From the NCBI GenBank assembly GCA_020073705.1, contig JAIQES010000004.1, positions 54,319 to 118,318 on the forward strand: a stretch of 64,000 nucleotides of DNA. Direction: 5' to 3'. The translations under genes were made by a program, and so were the position numbers. This DNA is from Terriglobia bacterium. Lineage in GTDB: Bacteria > Acidobacteriota > Terriglobia > Acidiferrales > UBA7541. Shown here in pieces: positions 42,187-51,380 of this stretch (positions within the stretch are counted from its first letter, which is position 1; each line of letters starts with the position of its first letter). The notes beneath the pieces are model-generated. The model was given only the letters and a program-made list of their open reading frames with translations, had not been told where the DNA came from and ran no database searches.

Positions 42187-44064
42187 CTAATCGTCGGCAG
42201 GCATCGAAGTGCCCGCTTCGCTCCCCGCCGGCTCGAGCGGAGGGCGCAACTCCTGATCCTTGTATTGAAGCTGGTAAAGACGGTAGTAAATCCCGCGCAG
42301 GGCGAGCAGTTGCTGATGCGAGCCCTGCTCGCGCAGCCTCCCCTTGTGGAAAACGAGAATACGGTCGGCATGCTGGATTGTGCTGAGCCGGTGCGCGATC
42401 ACCAGGGCTGTGCGGCCTTCGAGCAGGCGGTCCAATGCCTCGCGGATCAGAACTTCAGTCCTGGTGTCCACGCTCGATGTTGCTTCATCCAGAATCAGGA
42501 ACCTGGGATTGTGGGCGAGTGCCCGCGCGAAGCTGATCAGTTGCCGCTGCCCGACGGAGAATGTCGCTCCGCGCTCGGTTACGCTTGTCTCGACCCCGTC
42601 CGTCAATGTGTCCAGTAGAGAGCCGAGTCCTACTTCGCGCAAGGCTGCCTCGACGCGAGCGCGGCCGATTTCCTCGTCACCTAACCGGACATTCGATTCC
42701 AGCGTGCCTGTAAACAGGAATGGGTCCTGCAACACAATGCCGAATTGCCGCCGCAATTCCTGCACGTCATACCGGGAGATTGCCACTCCGTCGAGGAGAA
42801 TTTCGCCGCGCTGGATTTCGTAGAATCGCAGCAGGAGCTGGATGAGCGTCGTCTTTCCAGCGCCGGTGTGGCCGACGATGGCGAGTGTCTGCCCCGGCGC
42901 GATGTGAAACGACACGTCGCGGAGTACCCAGTCTTCGTCGCGCGGATTCGCGCCGCCATGGTATGCAAACCACACGTTGCGGAATTCGATTTCACCTCGC
43001 GGGACGGAAATCGGCAGCGGTGCTTCCGCGGGTGGCGGCGGCAGCGGCTCGTCCAGCAACTTGAAGATGCGCTCGCACGCCGCCATGGCCGATTGGAGAA
43101 TATTGAACTTTTCGCTCAGGTCCTGAATCGGCCGGAAAAAGCGCAGCGCGTACTGCATGAACGTGATCAGCACGCCGACGTCCACGATGCCGGCGAGCGA
43201 GCGCAGCCCGCCGTACCAGAACACGACCGCAATCGCCACCGTGCTGAACAGTTCGATCGCGGGGAAAAATATCGCAAAGGCCAGAATCGCGTCCTTGTAC
43301 GCCTCCATGTGGATGCGATTCAGCTCCGCGAACTGCTCGCTCGATTTCCGTTCCCGGTTGAACAGTTGCACCACGCTCATTCCGCTGATGTGCTCCTGCA
43401 AGAACGCGTTGATTCGGGCAATGGCCGTGCGGATGCGTCGGTTGGCGTCGCGCACGCGATCACGGAAGAGCCAAGTGGACACGAAAATCAGCGGCAGGAT
43501 CGAGAAGGTACCCAGCGCCAGCCGCCAGTTCATCCATATCATCACCGCACCGATGCAAAGCAGCACGATGGCGTCATTGGCCATCGCCGCGATTCCCGCA
43601 GCGAACAGGTCGTTGAGCGCGTCCACGTCGGTCGTCACGCGCGTCACCAGCCGGCCCACCGGGGTGCGATCGAAGAAGCTCATCGGAAGGCGCTGCAAAC
43701 GCTCGAAGATTTCCTTTCGCAGATCGTAGAGCGTCTGCTGGCCCACGTTCTGCATGATGCGGACCTGCAGGTACTGCACGGCGAAGCTTAAAAGCAGCGC
43801 GGCGAGGAAGCCGAGCGAAACCAAGCTGACGCCGCGCAAGGCATCTGCTTGAGAAAGCAAATGGTTCATTCCGGGGACAATGTATTTGTCCACGCCGAGC
43901 CCGAACAGGTAGGGGCCGACAACCTCGAGTGGACCGACCAGCAAAGTCAGAACCACCGCGAAGACAACGGTCCCTTTGTATGGCCGCAGATAGGTCATCA
44001 GCCGCCGCAAAAGCTTCGAATCGTAGGCCTTACCTAAGGCTTCTTCTTCGCGGAAGTCGCTCAT
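42187..44064 (-). CDS. ABC transporter ATP-binding/permease (MsbA-like half transporter)
   Basis: 6 TM + NBD: GHTGAGKTTLIQLLLRF, FSVGQRQL, FLILDEATSSVD. Confidence 0.92.
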   Translation of the reverse strand: MSDFREEEALGKAYDSKLLRRLMTYLRPYKGTVVFAVVLTLLVGPLEVVGPYLFGLGVDKYIVPGMNHLLSQADALRGVSLVSLGFLAALLLSFAVQYLQVRIMQNVGQQTLYDLRKEIFERLQRLPMSFFDRTPVGRLVTRVTTDVDALNDLFAAGIAAMANDAIVLLCIGAVMIWMNWRLALGTFSILPLIFVSTWLFRDRVRDANRRIRTAIARINAFLQEHISGMSVVQLFNRERKSSEQFAELNRIHMEAYKDAILAFAIFFPAIELFSTVAIAVVFWYGGLRSLAGIVDVGVLITFMQYALRFFRPIQDLSEKFNILQSAMAACERIFKLLDEPLPPPPAEAPLPISVPRGEIEFRNVWFAYHGGANPRDEDWVLRDVSFHIAPGQTLAIVGHTGAGKTTLIQLLLRFYEIQRGEILLDGVAISRYDVQELRRQFGIVLQDPFLFTGTLESNVRLGDEEIGRARVEAALREVGLGSLLDTLTDGVETSVTERGATFSVGQRQLISFARALAHNPRFLILDEATSSVDTRTEVLIREALDRLLEGRTALVIAHRLSTIQHADRILVFHKGRLREQGSHQQLLALRGIYYRLYQLQYKDQELRPPLEPAGSEAGTSMPADD

Positions 44065-45989
44065 TCGCGTTCCAGCTCTTCTTCGAGCAATTGCTTCTGA
44101 TGCAGGTCGGCGTAATATCCGCCGCGCGCCAGCAGTTCCGAATGCGTGCCGCGCTCGACGATCCGCCCGTCGCGCAGCACCACGATCTGGTCGGCGTGTT
44201 GCACGGTCGAAACACGGTGGGAAATCAGCACGGTCGTCCGCTGACGCAGGATGGATTCCAGACGCCTCAGGATTCGTTCCTCCGTCCCCGTATCCACGCT
44301 GGAAAGAGAGTCGTCCAGAATCAAAATTTTGGGATCGCGGATCACGGCGCGCGCGATCGCCATGCGCTGCTTCTGGCCGCCAGAGAGCGTAATGCCGCGC
44401 TCGCCTACCATGGTGTCGAACTTGGCGGGGAACTCATCGATTTCGGCGGCGATGCTGGCGACCTCGGCGGCCTCGCGGATCTGCTGGTCGGTTGCATCAT
44501 CAACGCCGAATGCAAGGTTTTCGCGGAGGGTCTCGCTGAACAGGAAGGTGTCCTGCGGCACGTAACCCACGGCGCGACGCAATGTTTCGAGCGGCCACTC
44601 CCGGATGGGGCGCCCGTCGATCAGCAGCGTTCCGCGCGGCGCGTCCCAGAGCCGCGCGATCAAGACAGCCAGCGTGGACTTCCCGCTCCCCGTCGGGCCG
44701 ACAATCGCGAGGATCGAGCCTGCCGGAACATGCAGGGAGATATCGTGGAGCACGGCCTTGTTCAACGCGGGCGTTCCGTTCCCCTTCGTTTCGTCGATAT
44801 CGCTTCGCTGCGTGGGATACGTAAAGGTCAGGTTCCGGAACTCGATTTCTCCGCGGATTCCCGTGATTTTCCCCCGCGCCGCCTCCGAGTCGTTGATTTT
44901 TGGCTCCGAATCGAGGATATAGTTCAGCCTTCCCATCGAAGCCCCGCCGCGCTGGAAGATGTTCGTCACAAATCCCAGCGCCACCATCGGGAAGATCAGG
45001 CGCGTCATGAATGTGTAAAACGCGATCAATTCGCCAAGCGTGATCCGGCTGAGAATCACAAGCCGCCCGCCTTGCCAGAGCACGAGCACAAACGCCAGCC
45101 CGATCAGCATCTGGAGCAGCGGCATGAACAGGCTCCAAAAGTAGATCAGGCGCAGGTTGCGATCGATATATTCGCGGTTCGGCGCATCGAAGCCGCGGAT
45201 TTCGGCGTGCTCTTGCCCGTAGGCACGCACAACTCGCACGCCAGCCAGATTCTCCTGCGCCTTTGCGGAAAGCACCGCGAGCGAAGCCTGGATCTTTCCG
45301 TAGAGCGCATGGATCTGTTGGCCGAAGATCCACACGGCGATAGCGACCACGGGGACAGGAAGTAACACGTAGAAGCTGAGCCGCGTGGAAATCCAGAACA
45401 TCAGGACGACGGCGAGGAGCATGGTCGCGAAGGTGTTGGCGCTGTACATGATGCCCGGACCCAGCACCATGCGGACCGAGTTCAGATCGTTCGTACACCG
45501 CGACATCAACTCACCCGTACGGTTCCGAACATAGAACTCCGGCTCCATCACCACGAGCTTGTTCAGCAGGTCGTTCCGCAGGTCGTATTCGATGTCCCGC
45601 GAGAGCCCGATCAGGATTTGCCGTGTCCAGTACGAAAAAATTCCCTGGATCGCGCAAATCACGATCAGCGCCAAACAGAACACCGCAATGGTCTGGGCAT
45701 TCCTGGCATGGTAGTAAGGCAGCAGGAAACCCAATGAGATCTGCGTCAGCCGGCCGAGTTGTGCCAAGGGAACCTCGGCGCCCTTGATGCAATCCACGAG
45801 GACGCCGATAATCAGCGGCAGCAGTGTCCCTGTAATCCCCATCCCGGCTTGCGTCAGCATCCCGACGAGAACCTCGCCAGTGTGCCGTCTGACGTACGGA
45901 AGCAGACGAGTAAGTTGTGCCCAGCCGGAGACACGCTTCTGCGCTGCCTTCGCTGCGGAACCTGCCAGAATGTCTGCCGCTGCGCTCAT
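44061..45989 (-). CDS. ABC transporter ATP-binding/permease (partner half transporter)
   Basis: GPTGSGKSTLAVLI, LSGGQKQRMAIARA, ILILDDSLSSVD; 4-nt overlap with the downstream ABC gene. Confidence 0.92.
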   Translation of the reverse strand: MSAAADILAGSAAKAAQKRVSGWAQLTRLLPYVRRHTGEVLVGMLTQAGMGITGTLLPLIIGVLVDCIKGAEVPLAQLGRLTQISLGFLLPYYHARNAQTIAVFCLALIVICAIQGIFSYWTRQILIGLSRDIEYDLRNDLLNKLVVMEPEFYVRNRTGELMSRCTNDLNSVRMVLGPGIMYSANTFATMLLAVVLMFWISTRLSFYVLLPVPVVAIAVWIFGQQIHALYGKIQASLAVLSAKAQENLAGVRVVRAYGQEHAEIRGFDAPNREYIDRNLRLIYFWSLFMPLLQMLIGLAFVLVLWQGGRLVILSRITLGELIAFYTFMTRLIFPMVALGFVTNIFQRGGASMGRLNYILDSEPKINDSEAARGKITGIRGEIEFRNLTFTYPTQRSDIDETKGNGTPALNKAVLHDISLHVPAGSILAIVGPTGSGKSTLAVLIARLWDAPRGTLLIDGRPIREWPLETLRRAVGYVPQDTFLFSETLRENLAFGVDDATDQQIREAAEVASIAAEIDEFPAKFDTMVGERGITLSGGQKQRMAIARAVIRDPKILILDDSLSSVDTGTEERILRRLESILRQRTTVLISHRVSTVQHADQIVVLRDGRIVERGTHSELLARGGYYADLHQKQLLEEELERE

Positions 45990-46630
45990 CTGAGAATGGA
46001 CTGCGGTGTCTCCAACGTGGGCGCTTCGCCCAGGTACCTTTCATGAGACCGGTCGAGTGACTGATAACGTTTCGCTCTTGTGTTCCATCGCACGGCGATC
46101 GTCTCGTTTCCTGATTCACCCGGGTATGATGGCCGTTCTTGGCCGGCCTCGGCTGGTGTGAAGCGCAACTCGAGACCTTGCTGCGGATCCGGCTTGAGCT
46201 CAAGTAGCCAACTGGTGACTGGAGCCGCAGGCGACCCTCCGAGATACCCGCTCGGATTCTTCAGGTGCTCATCGCAACGCAGCACCTCGGCCCATTTGTC
46301 GTTGTTCTTCTCCAGGACCGCCGCCCGCGTGATGAATATCCCGGAGAGATTTTCCGGCCCTACGCCCTCGCGCGCAGCCTTCCCAAACCGGTTGACCACG
46401 AGCAACTGCTCCAATCCGTTCCGTGCCAGATCTCCGTGTGCGATGACTTCTGCCTGCTTGCCCAACACTGCGTCCGCCACTCTCTGAATCTCTTGCGCCG
46501 CTGCTGCCGCAGCGGCCTTTCTGGTTTCCTCCGGGGATTTTGACTGTTGCGCAGTCTGGCATCCGGCCAACAACAACGACATAGCTCCTACCAGCAGTGC
46601 CAGGACCGGACGCCGATTTCGGGTCTTCAT
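45986..46630 (-). CDS. hypothetical lipoprotein
   Basis: MKTRNRRPVLALLVGAMSLLLAGCQ lipobox; 4-nt overlap with the ABC gene. Confidence 0.65.
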   Translation of the reverse strand: MKTRNRRPVLALLVGAMSLLLAGCQTAQQSKSPEETRKAAAAAAAQEIQRVADAVLGKQAEVIAHGDLARNGLEQLLVVNRFGKAAREGVGPENLSGIFITRAAVLEKNNDKWAEVLRCDEHLKNPSGYLGGSPAAPVTSWLLELKPDPQQGLELRFTPAEAGQERPSYPGESGNETIAVRWNTRAKRYQSLDRSHERYLGEAPTLETPQSILR

Positions 46631-46644
46631 TATTCTTCGGATCG

Positions 46645-47244
46645 CTATAGACTCGGGAATGCAAGCGTAATTTCGACCACCCGCCCCGTATCCCGAGCGC
46701 AAAGCACTTCCATTACCTGCGGAACGTCCGACCCGGCCCAATCAAATTGGTAGAACATCAATTCCAGCTCATGACCGTTCTTCACGGCAGGACCGCTCGA
46801 GTTCGGATCGCCGTAAAATTCAATAACTCGATCCTGCGAATCGCCAATGCGCAGGCCAAGCCCGGTCACCCAATTCTTGGATTCAAGAAAGTCCGCACGC
46901 AGTTCGCCGCACTTGCCTTCTCTCGAACCGAGCGTCGTAATGGTAATACTTTGGATCACGGATTTGGCGTCGAGTTCGAGCCGGATAGCGCGTCCTGAGC
47001 ATCCATCGCGCCATTCCTTGATTCCTGAATCCCAGTTTTCGGTAAGGTTCTTCGACTTGAACCGTTTTCCTGCCATAGCGAACGTATCACGCCCGGGCCG
47101 CAACCCCGCCAGCAAGGTTTCATTCGGGCCATGCGCACTGACTTTCGAGGCGCCTTGTGGCGCCATTCGCGGTGTCATCTGCGCTCCGGAGACCGGGAAG
47201 CTTTGGCCCGCCAGGAGCAGATTAGCGCACAGCCAGAATTTCAT
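46645..47244 (-). CDS. hypothetical secreted protein
   Basis: MKFWLCANLLLAGQSFPVSGAQ signal; globular repeats of GxxR motifs. Confidence 0.6.
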   Translation of the reverse strand: MKFWLCANLLLAGQSFPVSGAQMTPRMAPQGASKVSAHGPNETLLAGLRPGRDTFAMAGKRFKSKNLTENWDSGIKEWRDGCSGRAIRLELDAKSVIQSITITTLGSREGKCGELRADFLESKNWVTGLGLRIGDSQDRVIEFYGDPNSSGPAVKNGHELELMFYQFDWAGSDVPQVMEVLCARDTGRVVEITLAFPSL

Positions 47245-47896
47245 CCAATCGCGCTTCAAAGTTTTCCTCTCCCTCGGACCACAGACGGATGCGCTCAACC
47301 GGCAGAGCCTCCTCGGCCGCGCGCATCCACCCCATCAGTCTCTGGATATTCTCCCTCGTTTTTTCTTGATACTCGCGTAAATTCTGCGGCTGCGACATCC
47401 ACATCAGGAACCGGGCCTCGTCAGGATGTTCTGGCTGCGCCACGCGTGCACTCCCCGGCGTGAGCAACCCCGCGTGCCCGGTGAACATGTGTTCGAACCC
47501 GATATCGGCCATCAAATGTCCCGACTCGGCGAATATTCCATGATCGTAGTCCAGGCCAAAGCAAAAAAGAGTGAGCCGCTCCGGTTTCTTCTTCCAGCTT
47601 GCGGATTCCATGTCGCGAATCCAGAGATCCCATCGCGCCGCCACTTCGAAGGACACGTCGGCAGAATGGTGCTCTCGCGCAAGTTCCGTGATTTCCGCAG
47701 GCGTGAATGCTTGCGCGCGCAGATCGTACTCCTCGAACGGCGTCTCGGTTGAATCCACCGCACGGATAACCAATTCAGTGAACCCGGGCGGCTCGTCGGC
47801 CAGAGGCACAGTGGCGAGAAAATGCTCAAAATGGGAGAGCATGTTCGTTTCGTCGAAATTCCGGATCCAGATGCTGGCATAAGCGCGATTGGGCAT
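47222..47896 (-). CDS. hypothetical cytoplasmic protein
   Basis: 224-aa ORF with protein-like composition, tightly packed with its neighbour. Confidence 0.6.
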   Translation of the reverse strand: MPNRAYASIWIRNFDETNMLSHFEHFLATVPLADEPPGFTELVIRAVDSTETPFEEYDLRAQAFTPAEITELAREHHSADVSFEVAARWDLWIRDMESASWKKKPERLTLFCFGLDYDHGIFAESGHLMADIGFEHMFTGHAGLLTPGSARVAQPEHPDEARFLMWMSQPQNLREYQEKTRENIQRLMGWMRAAEEALPVERIRLWSEGEENFEARLDEILAVR

Positions 47897-47959
47897 CGCA
47901 TTATTATACAGGCTTCGCCGTGCCGGACCGGCAAACTACGGCCGCCGAACGCGCATGGG

Positions 47960-50761
47960 CTACTTCTGTTTCTCGGGCTTGATTTCGGGGTGCTTGGCTG
48001 CGATGGGAGGCGTTACCGGGCTTGCCGGGGCCGCGGCAGGAGCGGAAAGTCCCGCCAGCCGCTGGCGGAGCGTCTCGCCAATCTCAGCGAATACGCTGCT
48101 GCAAGCTGCCCGCAGCCTCTCTTCGGTTGACGCGGCAAGCTGGTCGATGAGTCCTTCGGACTGCTGATTGAGTTTAGTGACCGTGGTCAGCAGCCAGGAA
48201 TTCGACGCGTTTTCAAGGCGCTGTTTGTACTCGTCCATCGCCTGCGTGCCGAGGGAGCGCAGCGACGTTCGCAACTGGCTGTCGAGCGACTGAGCTTCGA
48301 TGCGCAGGTTGTCCTTGGCAAGTTCGATTTGGGACGCCAGTTCCTGCTTGCCCTGCGCCAGGCTTTGTTGCGCCTGCTGAGAAAGGACGCGCTGGAACTC
48401 CCCGGCGAGCATTCGCGCGTCGCTTTCCAGCTTCGAACGGACTTGAACCACGTGCGCTTCGACCCGCGCCGCATTCTGTTCGAATGCGGAGTCTGCCTTT
48501 GCGTTGAAGAGTTCGAATTGATCGCGAGTGAACTGATCGGTGCGGTCAGTGAAATTCGCGGAAGCAGCCTCGCCGGCTTGCGCCATCTGGAGACTGGCCC
48601 TCTCGGCGGCATCACGCGCATTTTCTTCCAATTGGTTCTGTGCGTGTTCCACATAGCTGCGGCTGTAGTGGTCCAACTCGCTGGCGAACAGGCCCGACAT
48701 CTCGCCCGCCTTTTCGCGCAGGCCCGCCGCAGCCTGGTCGAGTCCCTTTTCAAGTGTCAACTGCATCTGCGTTTGAATCTTTTTCTCGTACCAGTCGGCG
48801 GACTTGAAGAGCGCTTCGAACGTGGTGTGCGTTGTCTCGGTGGCCTTGGTTTCGAGTTCGGTGAACCACTTCGCGGAGGTGTTCCGGGCCGATTCCGCAA
48901 ACTCCTTCTCAACCTGCGCGAGGATTTCCTTCGCGCGGGCTACGGACTCCTGAACGCCGCGGTCCGAGGCCTGCCAAACCCGGTGTTGATGCTCGGCGAG
49001 TGCCTTTTCGGCCTGGTCTTGGTCCAAAGCAAGCTTACTCAGCATTTCGGTGGCGCGGCTGATCTGAGGCGCCAGACGCTGTTCAAGTTCATGCGCCAGC
49101 CGCTCGATCGTTTCGTGTCCTGCGGATTCGAGCACGGGCTGCAGCCGCTCCGCCATCCCTCCGACGGCCGATTCCGCGCGGCGGTTCATTTCGTTGCTCT
49201 GGGCTTCGAGCAGCGCTTCGCTGCGCCGCGCCAACTCATCCGAAGCCGACTGGATGAGCGAGGAGAATTCACCTTTTCGCGCTTCAATCTGTTCAAAGGA
49301 CTGCTGCAACCGGGCGATTGCAGCTTCCCCTTGGGCGGTTTCCTTGCCAATCGATGCGCGTAGCGTGCCGAGAACGCTCTCTGCTTCGGCGGTGCCTTGC
49401 GAAAACGCGCCGCCGATCACGTTGATTCGTTGCTGAAGCTGTTGTTCCAGCTGCCGGGTGGAAGCCTCACTGTTCCGTGCGAGCCGCTCGGCCGCTTGGC
49501 GCGCCGCGCTCTCGATCGACGTCTCAACTTTTTCGTTCCATCGTGTATTTGCCGCGGCGAGATCCGCTTCGAGCAGTCCGCGCCATCCGGATTCCGCCGT
49601 GGAGGTCGCGGTGGCAATCTGATCGCTCAGCCGCTTTGCAGCTTGTTCCAGATGTGCAAGGCGCGCTTGCGCTTCGGATGCGCGGTGATCCATCTGTTCT
49701 TGCCAGCGCTGTGCTTCGCCAGCAGCGGCTTCTTCTGAATTTCGCCGCAATTGTTCAATAGCCGTTCGGACTTCCCCCTCATTTGCGCCCAGGCTGCCGC
49801 CCAGGCTTTGCAGCTTCTCGATCGCAGCGACCAATTGGCTCTGAATCTGTTGTTCAAAATCCGCCCGCCGTGTGCGCTCCACTTCCGCAAGCTGTGAATC
49901 GATCTGCAACCGGGCATCGGCGATTCGGCGATCTAACTCGCGCGACCATTCGGCACGCATCGCCGCGACACTCGCATCCCGGTCACTTTCCATGCGCTGC
50001 AGCGCTTCGTGCTGCATTCGTTCGATGTGCGCTGCGACGGCCGCTTCGACGGATTTTTCTGCCGCGTCTTTCATCTGGCTCTGCAGCACGGCAAGCAGCG
50101 GCCGCGTTTCCGCGGCGACGGCGCGAGTGGCGGTCTCGCGCACCGTACTCTGCATCTGCTGCTTGGCTTCCATAACCAGCCGCGCAACCTGTCGCGCAAG
50201 CTGCAGCGATGCGTCCGTGCTGCCCGGCAACGGCAGCACGCGAACATTGTCTTCCACAGGTTCGGACGATTGGAGCGCGGGTGCCATATCAGGAACCCAT
50301 TCCGCCACGGGGGAAGCAGGTTCGGTACTTTCAGTGGGAGCGGGAATCTCGCTGATGGGCGCACCTTCAGGGAAGGGAAACCAATCGCCTGGCGGGAAAG
50401 CGATGCCCCAGATGTTGCCTGGGACCTCGAGTTCCGTGCCGATCTGAAATAACTCGCGCACGGTCCGCGGGCGCTGGATCCATGTGACACGCGCGCGGGC
50501 GATCCGCGGTTCATGCCCCGCTTCGTTATGGGGCACTTCAAAGGTGACCCACATATTTTTCAGGACATAATGCTTCGATTGGTAGCGGCAGCCGTGACAA
50601 TTAATAATCAGGGTGGAAGTGCGTTCCTGGAATGGCCTCCCAAGCGCGTCGACACCCGTCACTGTGAGCGGCACGGCCTGGACAATCCGCGTACTGCGCC
50701 GATTCTGGGATTCCATCTCGGGATGAGTGTTCGATTCCGCCACAAAAGTACCCACGGTCAA
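47960..50761 (-). CDS. 933-aa protein: N-terminal PilZ-like domain plus very long coiled coil
   Basis: RRSTRIVQAVPLTVTGVDALGRPFQERTSTLIINCHGCRYQSKHYV; ~750 aa rich in A/E/Q/R heptads. Confidence 0.75.
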   Translation of the reverse strand: MTVGTFVAESNTHPEMESQNRRSTRIVQAVPLTVTGVDALGRPFQERTSTLIINCHGCRYQSKHYVLKNMWVTFEVPHNEAGHEPRIARARVTWIQRPRTVRELFQIGTELEVPGNIWGIAFPPGDWFPFPEGAPISEIPAPTESTEPASPVAEWVPDMAPALQSSEPVEDNVRVLPLPGSTDASLQLARQVARLVMEAKQQMQSTVRETATRAVAAETRPLLAVLQSQMKDAAEKSVEAAVAAHIERMQHEALQRMESDRDASVAAMRAEWSRELDRRIADARLQIDSQLAEVERTRRADFEQQIQSQLVAAIEKLQSLGGSLGANEGEVRTAIEQLRRNSEEAAAGEAQRWQEQMDHRASEAQARLAHLEQAAKRLSDQIATATSTAESGWRGLLEADLAAANTRWNEKVETSIESAARQAAERLARNSEASTRQLEQQLQQRINVIGGAFSQGTAEAESVLGTLRASIGKETAQGEAAIARLQQSFEQIEARKGEFSSLIQSASDELARRSEALLEAQSNEMNRRAESAVGGMAERLQPVLESAGHETIERLAHELEQRLAPQISRATEMLSKLALDQDQAEKALAEHQHRVWQASDRGVQESVARAKEILAQVEKEFAESARNTSAKWFTELETKATETTHTTFEALFKSADWYEKKIQTQMQLTLEKGLDQAAAGLREKAGEMSGLFASELDHYSRSYVEHAQNQLEENARDAAERASLQMAQAGEAASANFTDRTDQFTRDQFELFNAKADSAFEQNAARVEAHVVQVRSKLESDARMLAGEFQRVLSQQAQQSLAQGKQELASQIELAKDNLRIEAQSLDSQLRTSLRSLGTQAMDEYKQRLENASNSWLLTTVTKLNQQSEGLIDQLAASTEERLRAACSSVFAEIGETLRQRLAGLSAPAAAPASPVTPPIAAKHPEIKPEKQK

Positions 50762-50977
50762 TTGTCAAGACTAGCACTGCCGCTGTCAGGCGTCGAGTGC
50801 AGAGAGCCGGGTATTCGTAATAGTTACGTCCTATGGGGGATGCGAGGCTGGGCACCTTCCGCGGGCGAAATGTACTACGAAAGCGGTTGGATGACCAAAG
50901 GGCGAAATAGAGCAAGATCGTGCGATGCGGGATCGGCCAGGGCGCGGAAGAGGAGATCGAGCGCGAACGGAATTAAA

Positions 50978-51007
50978 ATTGACAAGAATCCATATTTCTG
51001 CAATTAT
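50978..51007 (+). promoter_or_regulatory. candidate sigma70-like promoter of the ars operon
   Basis: TTGACA (50978-50983), 18-nt spacer, AATTAT (51002-51007), 6 nt before ATG 51014. Confidence 0.35.
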
Positions 51008-51013
51008 CAAACT

Positions 51014-51370
51014 ATGGTGCTACCTCCAAGCAAGAAGAACACGGAGCAGGTGGCCAAATATGCCGACATGTTCTCGGCGCTAGGGACGGAACCGCGACTC
51101 CGGATCATGCAATTGCTGTTGTCGGCTCATCCAGACGGACTTGTGGTTGGCGACATTCAGGCTGAGTTGGACATTCCGAACTCTACCCTATCCCACCACC
51201 TAGACAAACTCAGGAACGAAGACCTTGTGCTGGTACGCCGGGAAAGCACGTTTTTGCGCTACACGGCAAACACCGAGGCGCTACAGAAGTTGCTGCAATT
51301 CCTCTACGCGGAATGCTGCACTCGAAATAAGGCTCTAAAACCACAAGACATCGTTCAGCTATGCAAGTAG
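51014..51370 (+). CDS. arsR: ArsR-family transcriptional regulator
   Basis: MFSALGTEPRLRIMQLLLSAHPDGLVVGDIQAELDIPNSTLSHHLDKLRNEDLVLVRRES; first gene of the ars operon; start trimmed from the longer ORF. Confidence 0.9.
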   Translation: MVLPPSKKNTEQVAKYADMFSALGTEPRLRIMQLLLSAHPDGLVVGDIQAELDIPNSTLSHHLDKLRNEDLVLVRRESTFLRYTANTEALQKLLQFLYAECCTRNKALKPQDIVQLCK

Positions 51371-51380
51371 GAGGCACGAG

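Noticed and set aside
43929-45365. 478-aa ORF antisense to the ABC transporters
   Set aside because: Overlaps conserved NBD/TM coding sequence; His/Arg/Asp-rich shadow frame
48329-49363. 344-aa ORF antisense to the coiled-coil protein
   Set aside because: Phenylalanine/arginine-rich shadow of a Glu/Ala-rich heptad gene
50513-51013. N-terminal extension of the ArsR ORF
   Set aside because: ArsR homology starts at MVLPPSKKNTEQ; the upstream part overlaps the 5' end of the opposite-strand gene and the promoter
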